Assembly (NCBI GenBank): GCA_910587675.1 | Contig: CAJUMU010000010.1 | Location: 1-63,051, forward strand | Direction: 5' to 3' | Length of the DNA stretch: 63,051 nucleotides | From: an uncultured Alistipes sp. | GTDB lineage: Bacteria > Bacteroidota > Bacteroidia > Bacteroidales > Rikenellaceae | Shown: positions 53,603-61,206 of the stretch, in pieces | How positions within the stretch are numbered: position 1 is the first letter of the stretch | How the letters are laid out: each line of letters opens with the position of its first letter | Notes under the pieces: generated by a model | Told to the model about the DNA's origin: nothing | The model's input: only the letters and a program-made list of their open reading frames with translations | Database searches by the model: none | Translations under genes and position numbers: made by a program

Positions 53603-53696
53603 GTTCCCTCATGTTCATTGCTCCGCATAAAGTGCGATAATGAGTCGAAAAACATAATAATTCGCCCCCGCATGTCGTTAAAACAAAAAATATGTG

Positions 53697-53704
53697 TAAT
53701 TTTG
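53697..53704 (+). promoter_or_regulatory. Promoter -7 box of bamD
   Basis: TAATTTTG fits TAnnTTTG, 40 bases before the bamD start. The -33 region is weak. Confidence 0.5.
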
Positions 53705-53743
53705 CACGATTACTATCTGCGTTGCAGCAGTAAATAATTCGGT

Positions 53744-54556
53744 ATGAAACAAAAGTTATCTTACGTGGTGGCTCTGGCCGTCGTGATTGCGTCTTTCTGG
53801 GGCTGCTCGGGAATACAGCGTGTAATAAATACCGGCGACTCGGAACTTATCTTCGACCGCGCCATGATCTATTACGATGCCGAGAAGTGGACCAAGGCCG
53901 CTTCGCTGCTCGAAGCGTGCGAATACTACTATAAGGGCACGCTCAAGGAGGATACCGTGTCGTTCTATCTGGCGCGTTGCCGCTTCAAGGAGGGCGATTA
54001 CGCCACCTCGTCGACGCTGTTCGACGAATTCCGCCGCAGTTTCGGCCGCAGCGCGTTCATGGAGGATGCCGAGGCGATGTACGCCATCAGTCTCTACAAC
54101 ATGTGTCCCACCCCCGAGCGCGACCAGTCGACCACGTCGCAGGCTATCATAGCCGTGTCGGAGTTCATGTCGCACTATCCCGAGAGCGCGCAGTTCCCGC
54201 TGTTTCAGGATATGTTGAGCGATCTGACGTGGCGCCTGCACGAAAAGGCCTACATCAACGCTTACACCTATTATAAAATAGAGCGTTACAATTCGGCCAT
54301 AATAGCTTTCCGCAATGCGCTGAAGCAGTATCCCGATTCGCACCGCCGCGAGGACGTGATGTACCACATCGTCATGTCGTCGTTCAAGCTGGCCGACAAC
54401 TCGGTGGCCGCGAAGCAGATGGATCGTTTCATGTCCACGCTCGACTCCTACTACTCGTTCGTCATGGAGTATCCCGAGTCGAAGTACCGCAAGGATGTGG
54501 ATCATGCCGCCGATGTGGCCAAGCGCTTTATAGAAAAGAACCGAAAGGAAGAGTAA
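53744..54556 (+). CDS. bamD: Outer-membrane assembly lipoprotein BamD
   Basis: 270 residues. A lipoprotein signal (VVIASFWGCSG, lipidated at the cysteine near residue 21) is followed by tetratricopeptide-like helices (FDRAMIYYDAEKWTKAASLLEACEYYYKG, LARCRFKEGDYATSSTLFDEFRRSFG, YKIERYNSAIIAFRNALKQYPDS). BamD works with BamA to insert beta-barrel proteins in the outer membrane. Its head position in bamD-rpoZ-coaBC-recN is typical of Bacteroidetes. Confidence 0.93.
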   Translation: MKQKLSYVVALAVVIASFWGCSGIQRVINTGDSELIFDRAMIYYDAEKWTKAASLLEACEYYYKGTLKEDTVSFYLARCRFKEGDYATSSTLFDEFRRSFGRSAFMEDAEAMYAISLYNMCPTPERDQSTTSQAIIAVSEFMSHYPESAQFPLFQDMLSDLTWRLHEKAYINAYTYYKIERYNSAIIAFRNALKQYPDSHRREDVMYHIVMSSFKLADNSVAAKQMDRFMSTLDSYYSFVMEYPESKYRKDVDHAADVAKRFIEKNRKEE

Positions 54557-54580
54557 CAACGAAAAATTACGCATATTAAG

Positions 54581-54910
54581 ATGGAGATCAAGAAGAACAT
54601 TCCCAACAACACCATTACCCGCAAATTGGTCGATCTGGACAAGGATACGGGTAATATTTACGAGAGCATCAACATCATAGCCCGCCGAGCCAACCAGATC
54701 TCGTCGGAGCTTAAAGCCGAGCTTAATCGTAAATTGGCCGACTTCTCGTCGCCCACCGATACCATGGAGGAGACCTTCGAGAATCGCGAACAGATCGAGA
54801 TCTCGCGTTATTACGAGCGTCTGCCCAAGCCGGTGATTATCGCCACCGAGGAGTTTATGGACGACGAGGTGTTCTACCGCAAGGGCGACGAAGCGCAGGC
54901 CAAGCAGTAG
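54581..54910 (+). CDS. rpoZ: RNA polymerase omega-like subunit
   Basis: 109 residues. The omega core NIYESINIIARRANQISSELKAELNRKL lies at about residues 24-51, with a Bacteroidetes-type acidic C-terminal extension (EEFMDDEVFYRKGDE). It helps assemble and stabilise RNA polymerase. It begins 24 bases after bamD. Confidence 0.88.
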   Translation: MEIKKNIPNNTITRKLVDLDKDTGNIYESINIIARRANQISSELKAELNRKLADFSSPTDTMEETFENREQIEISRYYERLPKPVIIATEEFMDDEVFYRKGDEAQAKQ

Positions 54911-54947
54911 TGAGAGCCGTTAGCCCCACCGCGAATTTCAGTGTTGT

Positions 54948-54966
54948 AATGCCTCGGAGAGGCATT
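54948..54966 (+). terminator. Hairpin after rpoZ, possible attenuator
   Basis: AATGCCTC-GGA-GAGGCATT is a perfect 8-bp stem-loop. It lacks a strong T-run, so it may slow rather than end transcription. Confidence 0.45.
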
Positions 54967-54968
54967 AC

Positions 54969-55019
54969 TATCTTCGGCGGCTCGCGCCAAAGGCGCGACC
55001 CCCGCAGCCGCCGAAGATA
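54969..55019. repeat. Compound hairpin between rpoZ and coaBC
   Basis: TATCTTCGGCGGC (54969-54981) pairs perfectly with GCCGCCGAAGATA (55007-55019), and within the loop CGCGCC (54983-54988) pairs with GGCGCG (54992-54997). It follows the smaller hairpin at 54948-54966. It may be another form of the palindromic repeats or a regulatory hairpin. Confidence 0.6.
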
Positions 55020-55071
55020 AATTGCACGTCTGCGACATTAAACCTTACATTCCGAATAAAACATTCCTCGT

Positions 55072-56277
55072 ATGTTGAAGGGTAAACATATCGTTTTGGG
55101 AATAACGGGTAGCATAGCTGCGTATAAGTCGGCTGTGCTTTGCCGTTTATTGGTGGGCGCGGGCGCCGAGGTGCGGGTGGTCATGACTTCGTTGGCCAAG
55201 CAGTTCATTACGCCGCTCACGATGGCCACTTTGTCGAAACATCCCATTTTGGTGGAGTTTTTCAACCCCGAGAACGGCGAGTGGAACTCGCACGTGTCGC
55301 TGGGCGAGTGGGCCGATTGTTACGTGATAGCCCCCGCCACGGCCAACACCCTCGCGAAGATGGCGACGGGCGTTGCCGACAATCTGCTGCTTACCACCTA
55401 TCTCTCGGCTCGGTGTCCCGTGGCCGTCGCTCCCGCCATGGATCTCGACATGTACGCCCACGCCGCCACGCAGCGCAATCTGGAGCGTCTGTGCGCCGAC
55501 GGCGTGCACGTCGTGGAGCCCGCGTCGGGCGAGCTGGCCAGCGGCCTTGTGGGCAAGGGGCGTATGGCCGAACCCGAGGATATCGTGAAGGCGGTGGCGG
55601 CGATCGTTTCCGAAAAAAAAAAGAGCCTGAGCGGTAAACGCTTTTTGGTCACGGCGGGAGCCACCATCGAGGCCATCGATCCCGTGAGATTCATATCCAA
55701 CCATTCGTCGGGCAAGATGGGTTACGCGCTCGCCGAGGCTTTGTCGGCCCGCGGGGCCGAAGTGACGTTAGTGAGCGGACGCACCTCGCTGCCGACGCCC
55801 GAGGGCGTGCGGCGCGTGGACGTGCTCTCGGCCGAGGAGATGTACGATGCGTGCGTCGCCGAGTTCGACGCGTGCGACGGCGCGGTGATGTGCGCCGCCG
55901 TGGCGGACTATACCCCCGCGAACGTCGCGTCGGAGAAGATCAAAAAGAGCGGCGGCGAGATGTCGATAGCGTTGCGCCGCACGAAAGATATAGCCGCCGA
56001 ATTGGGCGGTCGCAAGGGCGGCCGCATATTGGTCGGCTTCGCGATGGAGACCGAAAACGAGACGGAGAATGCTCGCGAGAAACTGCGCCGCAAGAATTTC
56101 GACTTCGTCGCGCTCAACTCCTTGCGTACGGCGGGGGCGGGATTCCGCGGCGACACGAACGTGCTGTCGCTCATCGACGCCTCGTCGAGGGAGGATCTGC
56201 CGCTTATGAGCAAGCGTGAGGCGGCGGATCGCATAGTCGACAAAATCGAAAATTGTATTAACGGACAGAATAGATAG
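55072..56277 (+). CDS. coaBC: Phosphopantothenoylcysteine decarboxylase / phosphopantothenate-cysteine ligase
   Basis: 401 residues, bifunctional. The N-terminal flavoprotein CoaC half (about 1-185) has GITGSIAAYKSAVLCRLLV, the active-site histidine in NSHVSLGEWAD and APAMDLDMYAHAATQ (Bacteroidetes form of the PxMNxxMW motif). The C-terminal CoaB half has VTAGATIEAIDPVRFISNHSSGKMGYALAEA. It makes 4'-phosphopantetheine for coenzyme A. It is followed by recN after nine bases. Confidence 0.95.
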   Translation: MLKGKHIVLGITGSIAAYKSAVLCRLLVGAGAEVRVVMTSLAKQFITPLTMATLSKHPILVEFFNPENGEWNSHVSLGEWADCYVIAPATANTLAKMATGVADNLLLTTYLSARCPVAVAPAMDLDMYAHAATQRNLERLCADGVHVVEPASGELASGLVGKGRMAEPEDIVKAVAAIVSEKKKSLSGKRFLVTAGATIEAIDPVRFISNHSSGKMGYALAEALSARGAEVTLVSGRTSLPTPEGVRRVDVLSAEEMYDACVAEFDACDGAVMCAAVADYTPANVASEKIKKSGGEMSIALRRTKDIAAELGGRKGGRILVGFAMETENETENAREKLRRKNFDFVALNSLRTAGAGFRGDTNVLSLIDASSREDLPLMSKREAADRIVDKIENCINGQNR

Positions 56278-56286
56278 GTTTGCCTT

Positions 56287-57933
56287 ATGTTGCGTCGTCT
56301 GACGGTTGAAAACTATGCGTTGATCGAGAAACTCGATATGGAACTCGACGCCCGCCTGAATATCATTACGGGCGAGACGGGCGCGGGAAAATCGATCCTG
56401 CTGGGTGCGCTGGGCCTGCTTTTGGGCAACAAGAACGAGAGCGGCACCCTGCGCGACGATACGCGCAACTGCGTTATCGAGGGCGTGTTCGACTTGACGG
56501 GTTACGGTCTGGAGGCGTTTTTCGACGATAACGACCTCGATTACGATCCGCAGACCGTGGTGCGCCGCATGATTTCGCCGTCGGGCAAGAGCCGCGCTTT
56601 CGTGAACGACATGCCCGTGCAGCTCGCGGTGTTGCGCGAGTTGGGCGGACGGCTTATCGACATACATTCGCAGCATCAGAATCTCGTGCTCTCCGACGAG
56701 GCTTTTCGCATACGGTCCGTCGATACGCTGGCCGGCGCGGCCGAGAGCGCGGCGGCATACGGCGCGGCGTTCGGCGAATTGCGCTCTGCGGAGCGCGAGC
56801 TGGAGCGCATGACGGCCGAGGCCGAGGCGTTGCGCAAGGACGAGGAGTGGCTGCGTTATCAGGTGGCCGAGTTCGATGCCGCACAGCTGCGCGAGGGCGA
56901 GCTCGCGGAGGCCGAGGCGGAGCTTTCGGTGTTAGAGAACGCCGACCGTATCGGCGAGGCGTTGGTTACGGTGCGAAATATATTCGACGCCGAGCAGATC
57001 GGCGTGTTGGAGCAACTGGCCGCAGCCGAGAATGCCGTGGCGCACGTGGGCGAGAGCTATCCCCGCGGCGCGGAGATTGCGGAGCGTCTGCATTCGGTGG
57101 TTCAGGAGTTGAAGGATATCGGCGTCACGGTCGCCGACGATGCCGAGCGTATCGAGGCCGATCCCGAGCGTTTGCAGCATCTGACCGAGCGGGTGAATAT
57201 GATCTATTCGATGTGTCAGAAGCATCGGGTCGCCACGTTGGAGGAGTTGATGGCCGTGGGGCGCGACCTGACGGAGCGTCTGAATGCCGTGGTTCACGGC
57301 GACGAGGCGATCGAGCGTCAGCGCGAGGCTATCTCCGCTCTGCGGAGCAAGGCGGCGGGGCTCGCCGCGAAGCTGCACGCGCTGCGTGCCGAGGCGTCGG
57401 GTGACGTGTCGAAGAGCGTCGTGCGCACGCTCGCCGCTTTGGGTATGCCCGAGGCGCATTTCGAAGTGGAAGTGACCGACGCGGGCGAGTTGACGCCGTC
57501 GGGCGGCGACCGCATTCGCTTCATGTTTACGGCCAACGGGCGCATGGCCCCGCAGCCCGTCGAGAAGGTGGCCTCGGGCGGCGAGATCTCGCGCGTGATG
57601 CTCGCTTTGAAGGCGTTGCTCGCCGTGCGGTCGAAGCTGCCGACCATTATCTTCGACGAGATCGATACGGGCGTGTCGGGCCGTGTGGCCGACGCCATGG
57701 GCGAGATCATCCGATCTCTCGCCGAGAATATGCAGGTGGTGGACATTACCCATCTGCCGCAGGTGGCCTCGAAAGGCGACACCCACTTCGTGGTCTACAA
57801 GCGCGACAGCCGTACCGACATTGCGCGTCTGGCGGAGTCGGACCGCGTGACCGAGATAGCCAAGATGCTCTCGGGCAGCGTGGTGACCGAAGCGGCGCTT
57901 TCGCAGGCCGAGATTCTGTTGGGACGAAAGTAG
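56287..57933 (+). CDS. recN: DNA repair ATPase RecN
   Basis: 548 residues, normal length. Walker A is GETGAGKS near residue 34, a long coiled coil covers about 155-370, the ABC signature is VASGGEISRVMLALKAL, and Walker B is IIFDEIDTGVSG. RecN is an SMC-like protein that acts in recombinational repair of double-strand breaks. Confidence 0.95.
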   Translation: MLRRLTVENYALIEKLDMELDARLNIITGETGAGKSILLGALGLLLGNKNESGTLRDDTRNCVIEGVFDLTGYGLEAFFDDNDLDYDPQTVVRRMISPSGKSRAFVNDMPVQLAVLRELGGRLIDIHSQHQNLVLSDEAFRIRSVDTLAGAAESAAAYGAAFGELRSAERELERMTAEAEALRKDEEWLRYQVAEFDAAQLREGELAEAEAELSVLENADRIGEALVTVRNIFDAEQIGVLEQLAAAENAVAHVGESYPRGAEIAERLHSVVQELKDIGVTVADDAERIEADPERLQHLTERVNMIYSMCQKHRVATLEELMAVGRDLTERLNAVVHGDEAIERQREAISALRSKAAGLAAKLHALRAEASGDVSKSVVRTLAALGMPEAHFEVEVTDAGELTPSGGDRIRFMFTANGRMAPQPVEKVASGGEISRVMLALKALLAVRSKLPTIIFDEIDTGVSGRVADAMGEIIRSLAENMQVVDITHLPQVASKGDTHFVVYKRDSRTDIARLAESDRVTEIAKMLSGSVVTEAALSQAEILLGRK

Positions 57934-57988
57934 GGCGCGGGGGAGGCCCTTCGCGAGCAGTATAGCCTAACCTTAAAACTTACCATAC

Positions 57989-58340
57989 ATGAAAAGATTA
58001 TTGTTATTCGCTTTGGCGTCGTGCTGCCTTGCGGCTGCGGGATGCTCGGGGCGCGCCGCGCTCAAAAAGGAGCTGCGGCAGGCCCTTGCGACGGCTGTCG
58101 AGCAGGAGAAGGCGCAGGCGGTGCGCATGGCGGCCATCGAGGGCAAGTTGCCCCGCACGTTCGAGAAGGGCGAGGTGCAGCCCACGTCGCCCTATAACTG
58201 GGTCAGCGGATTCTTTCCCGGGTCGCTGTGGCTGCTCTACGAGCACACGGGCGACGAGGAGTTGAAGAGTTATGCCGACATGTTCACCCGACGTCTGGAG
58301 GTGTTGAAAGACCATACGGGCACCCACGATCTGGGCTTCC
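57989..58340 (+). pseudogene. GH88-like unsaturated glucuronyl hydrolase, truncated by insertion
   Basis: About 117 codons of a lipoprotein (AAGCSG lipobox) matching the beginning of the GH88 family: PRTFEKGEVQPTSPYNWVSGFFPGSLWLLYEHTGDEELKSYA and the THDLGF motif just before the break. A full GH88 protein has around 380-400 residues. Coding similarity ends at about 58340, where a tRNA-Gly 3' part begins. The open frame continues to 58384 only by chance. The downstream part of the gene is not in the window. It was probably an intact catabolic gene before insertion. Confidence 0.75.
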
Positions 58341-58379
58341 CAAGCCAAGGGTCACGGGTTCGAGTCCCGCTTACCGCTC
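58334..58379 (+). other. tRNA-Gly (CCC) 3' fragment, probable attachment-site junction
   Basis: From the anticodon arm onward the sequence reads as a tRNA: GGC-TTCCCAA-GCC (anticodon CCC), variable loop, T-arm ACGGG-TTCGAGT-CCCGC, then TTACCGC and the start of the 3' end. The 5' half of the tRNA is missing and is replaced by GH88 coding sequence. This is what is left when an element that carries a tRNA 3' end in its attachment site recombines in the anticodon loop with a short match (GGGCTTC) in another gene. An assembly join at a tRNA is the alternative. Confidence 0.6.
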
Positions 58380-58384
58380 GTTGA

Positions 58385-58420
58385 AAAACAGCCACTTACG
58401 TAATTGCAAGTGGCTGTTTT
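58385..58420 (+). terminator. Terminator after the tRNA fragment
   Basis: AAAACAGCCACTT pairs with AAGTGGCTGTTTT over 13 bp with a 10-base loop. Being T-rich at both ends it can also stop the minus-strand small-gene operon. Confidence 0.8.
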
Positions 58421-58481
58421 GATTTTGTCGGGTACACAATTTCGACACAATATAGCCGATATTTACCCCGAATAGTTGAGG

Positions 58482-58721
58482 TTATTCGACCAATATTTGC
58501 AGAGCGTCGCGCAGCTCCGTAAGTTCGCGGCCCTCGTTGTCCCAGACTTCGGCAATATGCGGGCGGCCGCCTGTTGCGTCGGCATCGAGATAGACGAAAA
58601 TTATATACCCTTTGTATACTACCTCCAGCCCGTCAAGCATTGCGGGCATTCTCTTTATTCTCCTCGCTATCGTGCCTATATCGGTCGCGGTTAACGGGCG
58701 TTTTTTCGGTTTGCGTCGCAT
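58482..58721 (-). CDS. Small orphan protein 1 of the mobile element
   Basis: 79 residues from the ATG ending at 58721 (a TTG 14 codons upstream is possible). The N-terminus is basic (RRKPKKRP). A YKGYIIFVYLD strand follows, with a mixed helix at the C-terminus (NEGRELTELRDALQILVE). No family is recognised. It is the last of four tightly packed minus-strand genes and starts five bases after the previous one. Confidence 0.6.
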   Translation of the reverse strand: MRRKPKKRPLTATDIGTIARRIKRMPAMLDGLEVVYKGYIIFVYLDADATGGRPHIAEVWDNEGRELTELRDALQILVE

Positions 58722-58726
58722 ATCGT

Positions 58727-58954
58727 CTATTCTACTGGGGCGTGTCGTTGATTCTTTACACAAGCCTTGCAGCGTACTACGTCCGTGACGACCATACAGT
58801 CGTCAAGAGCCAGTACGCCGTACCGTCGATTCCCTCGCCCTATCCTGTCGCATTCGCACAAAGTTCGTACGCGGTAACATTTCAGTCCTGCGGCCTCCAT
58901 AGTCCGCTTAGCATTCGTTAATTCGCTTTTCTTATTTACGTAAATTCGTTTCAT
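58727..58954 (-). CDS. Small orphan protein 2, cysteine-rich
   Basis: 75 residues from the ATG ending at 58954. It has cysteines in LKCYRV, TLCECD and RCKACV, which could bind zinc. The N-terminus is basic. No family is recognised. Confidence 0.6.
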   Translation of the reverse strand: MKRIYVNKKSELTNAKRTMEAAGLKCYRVRTLCECDRIGRGNRRYGVLALDDCMVVTDVVRCKACVKNQRHAPVE

Positions 58955-58981
58955 AGTTTTTCGTGTTGTCGCCCTGTCGGG

Positions 58982-59167
58982 TCAGTCTTGAATGTCTATC
59001 TCCAGTATTCGGCACGTCTCGCGGTTGTATACGAGAAATTCGCCGTCGTCGATCCATTCGCGCACGGTGTACAATCCACGCGGCATATACGCGGCGTGGT
59101 GCCGTGCATCGGCCTCGGTGGGAAAGAATCCCACCGAATCGCCGTGCATTAGAAGTTCGTAAAGCAT
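58982..59167 (-). CDS. Small orphan protein 3
   Basis: 61 residues from the ATG ending at 59167. It is acidic, with the pattern FFPTEADARHHAAYM then LYTVREWIDDGEFLVYN, resembling small beta-rich proteins of Bacteroidales conjugative elements, but no named family is recognised. It starts 12 bases after the preceding gene ends. Confidence 0.6.
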   Translation of the reverse strand: MLYELLMHGDSVGFFPTEADARHHAAYMPRGLYTVREWIDDGEFLVYNRETCRILEIDIQD

Positions 59168-59179
59168 ATCCCGTCCGAT

Positions 59180-59536
59180 TTACAGTTCGCAATTATCGTC
59201 GGCCGATATGTCGCGGGCGACCTTGTCGCTTATCGTATCCGATATTTGGTCCAGCAGTTCGGAGCGAACATCGTTTATTTGGGCGGTAAGCCTTTCCGCA
59301 ATGCCCGCGGAACAATCCTCGGTATCGTTCGCGCTGAATCTCGTTCGCAGATAAAAATCGTACATATCATTGCTTAAGTCCGTCGCGCGTCCGTAAAGGA
59401 TTAACAGTTCCCGCAGCTCGGGGCCGATTGTTGCGCGTGCCATAAAGTCGGCCGCGGTGGTTGTGAATGATCTAACGCCGTCAGATTGTGCGGGCGTTGA
59501 GGGCACGATCGTACCCTTGTTCTCGGTGTCTTTCAT
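59180..59536 (-). CDS. Small orphan protein 4, first of the small-gene operon
   Basis: 118 residues from the ATG ending at 59536; an upstream TTG lies in the terminator-like region and is unlikely. The N-terminal third is low-complexity (STPAQSDGVRSFTTTAADF). The rest is helical and acidic, with a long amphipathic helix at the C-terminus (ERLTAQINDVRSELLDQISDTISDKVA). No family is recognised. The start is 37 bases after the T-run of the structured leader. Confidence 0.65.
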   Translation of the reverse strand: MKDTENKGTIVPSTPAQSDGVRSFTTTAADFMARATIGPELRELLILYGRATDLSNDMYDFYLRTRFSANDTEDCSAGIAERLTAQINDVRSELLDQISDTISDKVARDISADDNCEL

Positions 59537-59572
59537 TGTAGTGCGTTTATGAAAGTTTAACAATATGTAAAT

Positions 59573-59721
59573 AAAAAGGTTCGATACCGACCCTTTGCAC
59601 TACACCTACGAAAGGCAGCGGGCGCATTAACGCACCGCAAGGGAGTATCGAACCAAGTATATAACGGGTATAAAAATAACCCGCAATATTTAGCGAGTTG
59701 TGCCCGCCTTTCGTATGTAGT
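59573..59721 (-). ncRNA. Candidate structured RNA with interleaved stems and terminator
   Basis: Two long stems are interleaved. Stem a: plus-strand 59578-59587 (GGTTCGATAC) with 59645-59654 (GTATCGAACC), extended by CCCTTTGC with GCAAGGG. Stem b: about 59597-59623 with 59702-59723, containing TACGAAAGG against CTTTCGTA, plus GCACTAC with GTAGTGC and GCGGGC with GCCCGC. A small stem CGGGT/ACCCG sits between. The order b, a, b, a is that of a pseudoknot. The promoter box ends at the base of stem b, and on the minus strand stem a is followed by a run of five T, so a transcript of about 150 nt would start and end with the structure. It could be a standalone RNA or an attenuating leader of the four downstream genes. 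Confidence 0.65.
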
Positions 59722-59727
59722 GCACTG

Positions 59728-59757
59728 CAAATATACGTAAAGTTTCGGACCACGCAA
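59728..59757 (-). promoter_or_regulatory. Promoter of the structured RNA
   Basis: On the minus strand, TTG (59755-59757), a 19-base spacer and TATATTTG (59728-59735). Predicted transcription begins around 59721, at the first base-paired position of the structure. Confidence 0.7.
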
Positions 59758-59953
59758 GCGTTGAGGACGATTTTATTGCCGAAATGTCGTTCGGGTGCAG
59801 TGGTCGTAAATTTTACGGGTGTGTGGTTTGATTCCGCGCCCTGCGCGGGTGCAATGCGGGTACTATTGTTCGCCGCCTTGCTCTTTACCTCGTTTCGCCC
59901 TGTTCGGCTCTTGTTAGGCTTCATATTTAATTGCTGGTTTGATTATTATATCG

Positions 59954-59985
59954 CAAATGTAAATGTCATTTTGATTTTATGCAAA
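59954..59985 (-). promoter_or_regulatory. Second minus-strand promoter upstream of the structured RNA
   Basis: TTTG (59982-59985), a 20-base spacer and TACATTTG (59954-59961) on the minus strand are a perfect consensus. An open frame of 125 codons begins at 59924, 23 bases past the expected start site, and runs through the structured region to 59547. Its N-terminal half could be a real peptide (MKPNKSRTGRNEVKS), but its C-terminal half looks like chance translation, so it is not annotated as a gene. Confidence 0.6.
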
Positions 59986-60021
59986 TATTTTGGGATAAAA
60001 ATTTAATTGACATTAAAATTA

Positions 60022-60052
60022 TTTGCGATTAATGTAATTAGTGGTATATTTG
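60022..60052 (+). promoter_or_regulatory. Promoter of the XRE regulator gene
   Basis: TTTG (60022-60025), a 19-base spacer and TATATTTG (60045-60052) on the plus strand. It is divergent from the minus-strand promoter at 59954-59985, so a regulator binding between them could control both. Confidence 0.75.
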
Positions 60053-60072
60053 CATAATTAAACCATATTAAA

Positions 60073-60318
60073 ATGCGAGTTAAAGAATTGTTAAAGGAAA
60101 AAGGAATGACCGCTAAAGAATTGGCGGCACGCCTTGGTATGACCGAAACGGGTTTAAGTATCGCAATTAGCGACAAAGGAAACCCACCGTTAAAACGGTT
60201 AGAGGAGATCGCCGCGGCCATTGGTGTTGAGGTTACGGAGTTGTTCGCGCCGAAAGGGGACAACACTATCGTATGTCCGAAATGCGGTACTATTTTGGAA
60301 GTAAAACCAAAGGAATAA
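60073..60318 (+). CDS. XRE-family helix-turn-helix regulator with zinc-ribbon tail
   Basis: 81 residues. Residues 1-58 are a Cro/CI-type helix-turn-helix (VKELLKEKGMTAKELAARLGMTETGLSIAI then LKRLEEIAAAIGVEVTELF). A short C-terminal segment VCPKCGT has a CxxC pair. It likely represses its own promoter and the divergent operon. The stop overlaps an AGGAGG (60318-60323) that precedes the ORF6N gene, an unusually strong Shine-Dalgarno sequence for this group. Confidence 0.88.
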   Translation: MRVKELLKEKGMTAKELAARLGMTETGLSIAISDKGNPPLKRLEEIAAAIGVEVTELFAPKGDNTIVCPKCGTILEVKPKE

Positions 60319-60331
60319 GGAGGAATACGGG

Positions 60332-60922
60332 ATGAATGAACTACAACCTATACAGAGCAAGATTTACGAAATACAGGGCCAGCGGGTAATGTTGGACTTC
60401 GATTTGGCGGAACTCTATCAAGTAGAAACAAAGCGACTCAAAGAGGCCGTAAGGCGCAATATCGAGCGTTTCGAGGGCGACAATTTTATGTTTTAACTTT
60501 CGGAAATTGAATATAACGCATTGAAAGACAGATTAAGGACGCAATTTGCGACCTTAGAAATTGACGGTCGGGGCAAATATCCCAAATATTCGCCGTTTGC
60601 CTTTACCGAGATGGGGGTTGCGATGCTTTCGAGTGTATTACGGAGCGAGACCGCGATACGTGTAAATAGGGCTATTATGCGGGCTTTTGTGGCAATGCGG
60701 AACTACATTACCACTACGACCACTATAACGGCGGAATTGTCTGAAATACGGGCGAAATTGGCGTTGCTGGAGCGTTCGGACGAAGACAACGCCGAAGCGA
60801 TCAACGATCTATCGGAGGATATGCGGCACGAGCTGGATAACATTTACGAGGCGATTGCGGCCTTATCGGTTAAAAGTTCGAAAGCCACCCCGCTACGTCG
60901 GCCGATCGGGTTCAAGAAGTAA
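60332..60922 (+). pseudogene. ORF6N-domain protein interrupted by one stop codon
   Basis: From the ATG at 60332 the frame reads IQSKIYEIQGQRVMLDFDLAELYQVETKRLKEAVRRN, the ORF6N domain start, then meets TAA at 60494-60496 after GDNFMF. The same frame continues at once with LSEIEYNALKDRLRTQF, the normal continuation of the domain, through PFAFTEMGVAMLSSVLRSETAIRVNRAIMRAFV to 60922. Without the stop it would encode 196 residues. ORF6N proteins are phage-type DNA-binding proteins found in conjugative elements. A nonsense mutation is the simplest explanation, and a sequencing error is possible. Confidence 0.8.
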
Positions 60923-61206
60923 CACCAAAGGACGGTTTTCGCTGCCCTTTATTTTGGTCTATTTGTGTACGACTTCCAAGGGCAAAACACCCTCAACCGC
61001 CCGAAATATTGGTCTATTTGAGGTATTTGCCGCAACGCCGCCGCACACTATCTCGCACCGTGGTAGCATTCATTCTGCGTGTTACGGCTTCGATATGCTC
61101 GGACAGTCGTTCGCGACGGATAATATACTGTGTTTTGGATTCGGTCGTTGAGGTGTAAGTGCTTGCAATGCGATACTACTACACGCGATAAAAACAGTAA
61201 AAGGAT
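60923..61206 (+). other. Intergenic region upstream of the RhuM gene
   Basis: No gene is seen. It contains two direct copies of TTGGTCTATTTG (60954-60965 and 61009-61020), which could be regulator binding sites. I found no full consensus promoter for the RhuM gene here. Confidence 0.4.

Noticed and set aside
58574..58921. 115-codon plus-strand frame in the mobile element
   Set aside because: It is antisense to two of the four tightly packed small genes, whose spacing and starts are more consistent.
59547..59924. 125-codon minus-strand frame overlapping the structured RNA
   Set aside because: A good promoter precedes it, but its second half runs through the base-paired arms and ends in chance-like sequence. 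Kept only as a note on the promoter.
59698..60006. 102-codon plus-strand hydrophobic frame
   Set aside because: It overlaps two minus-strand promoters and the structured RNA and has no ribosome site.
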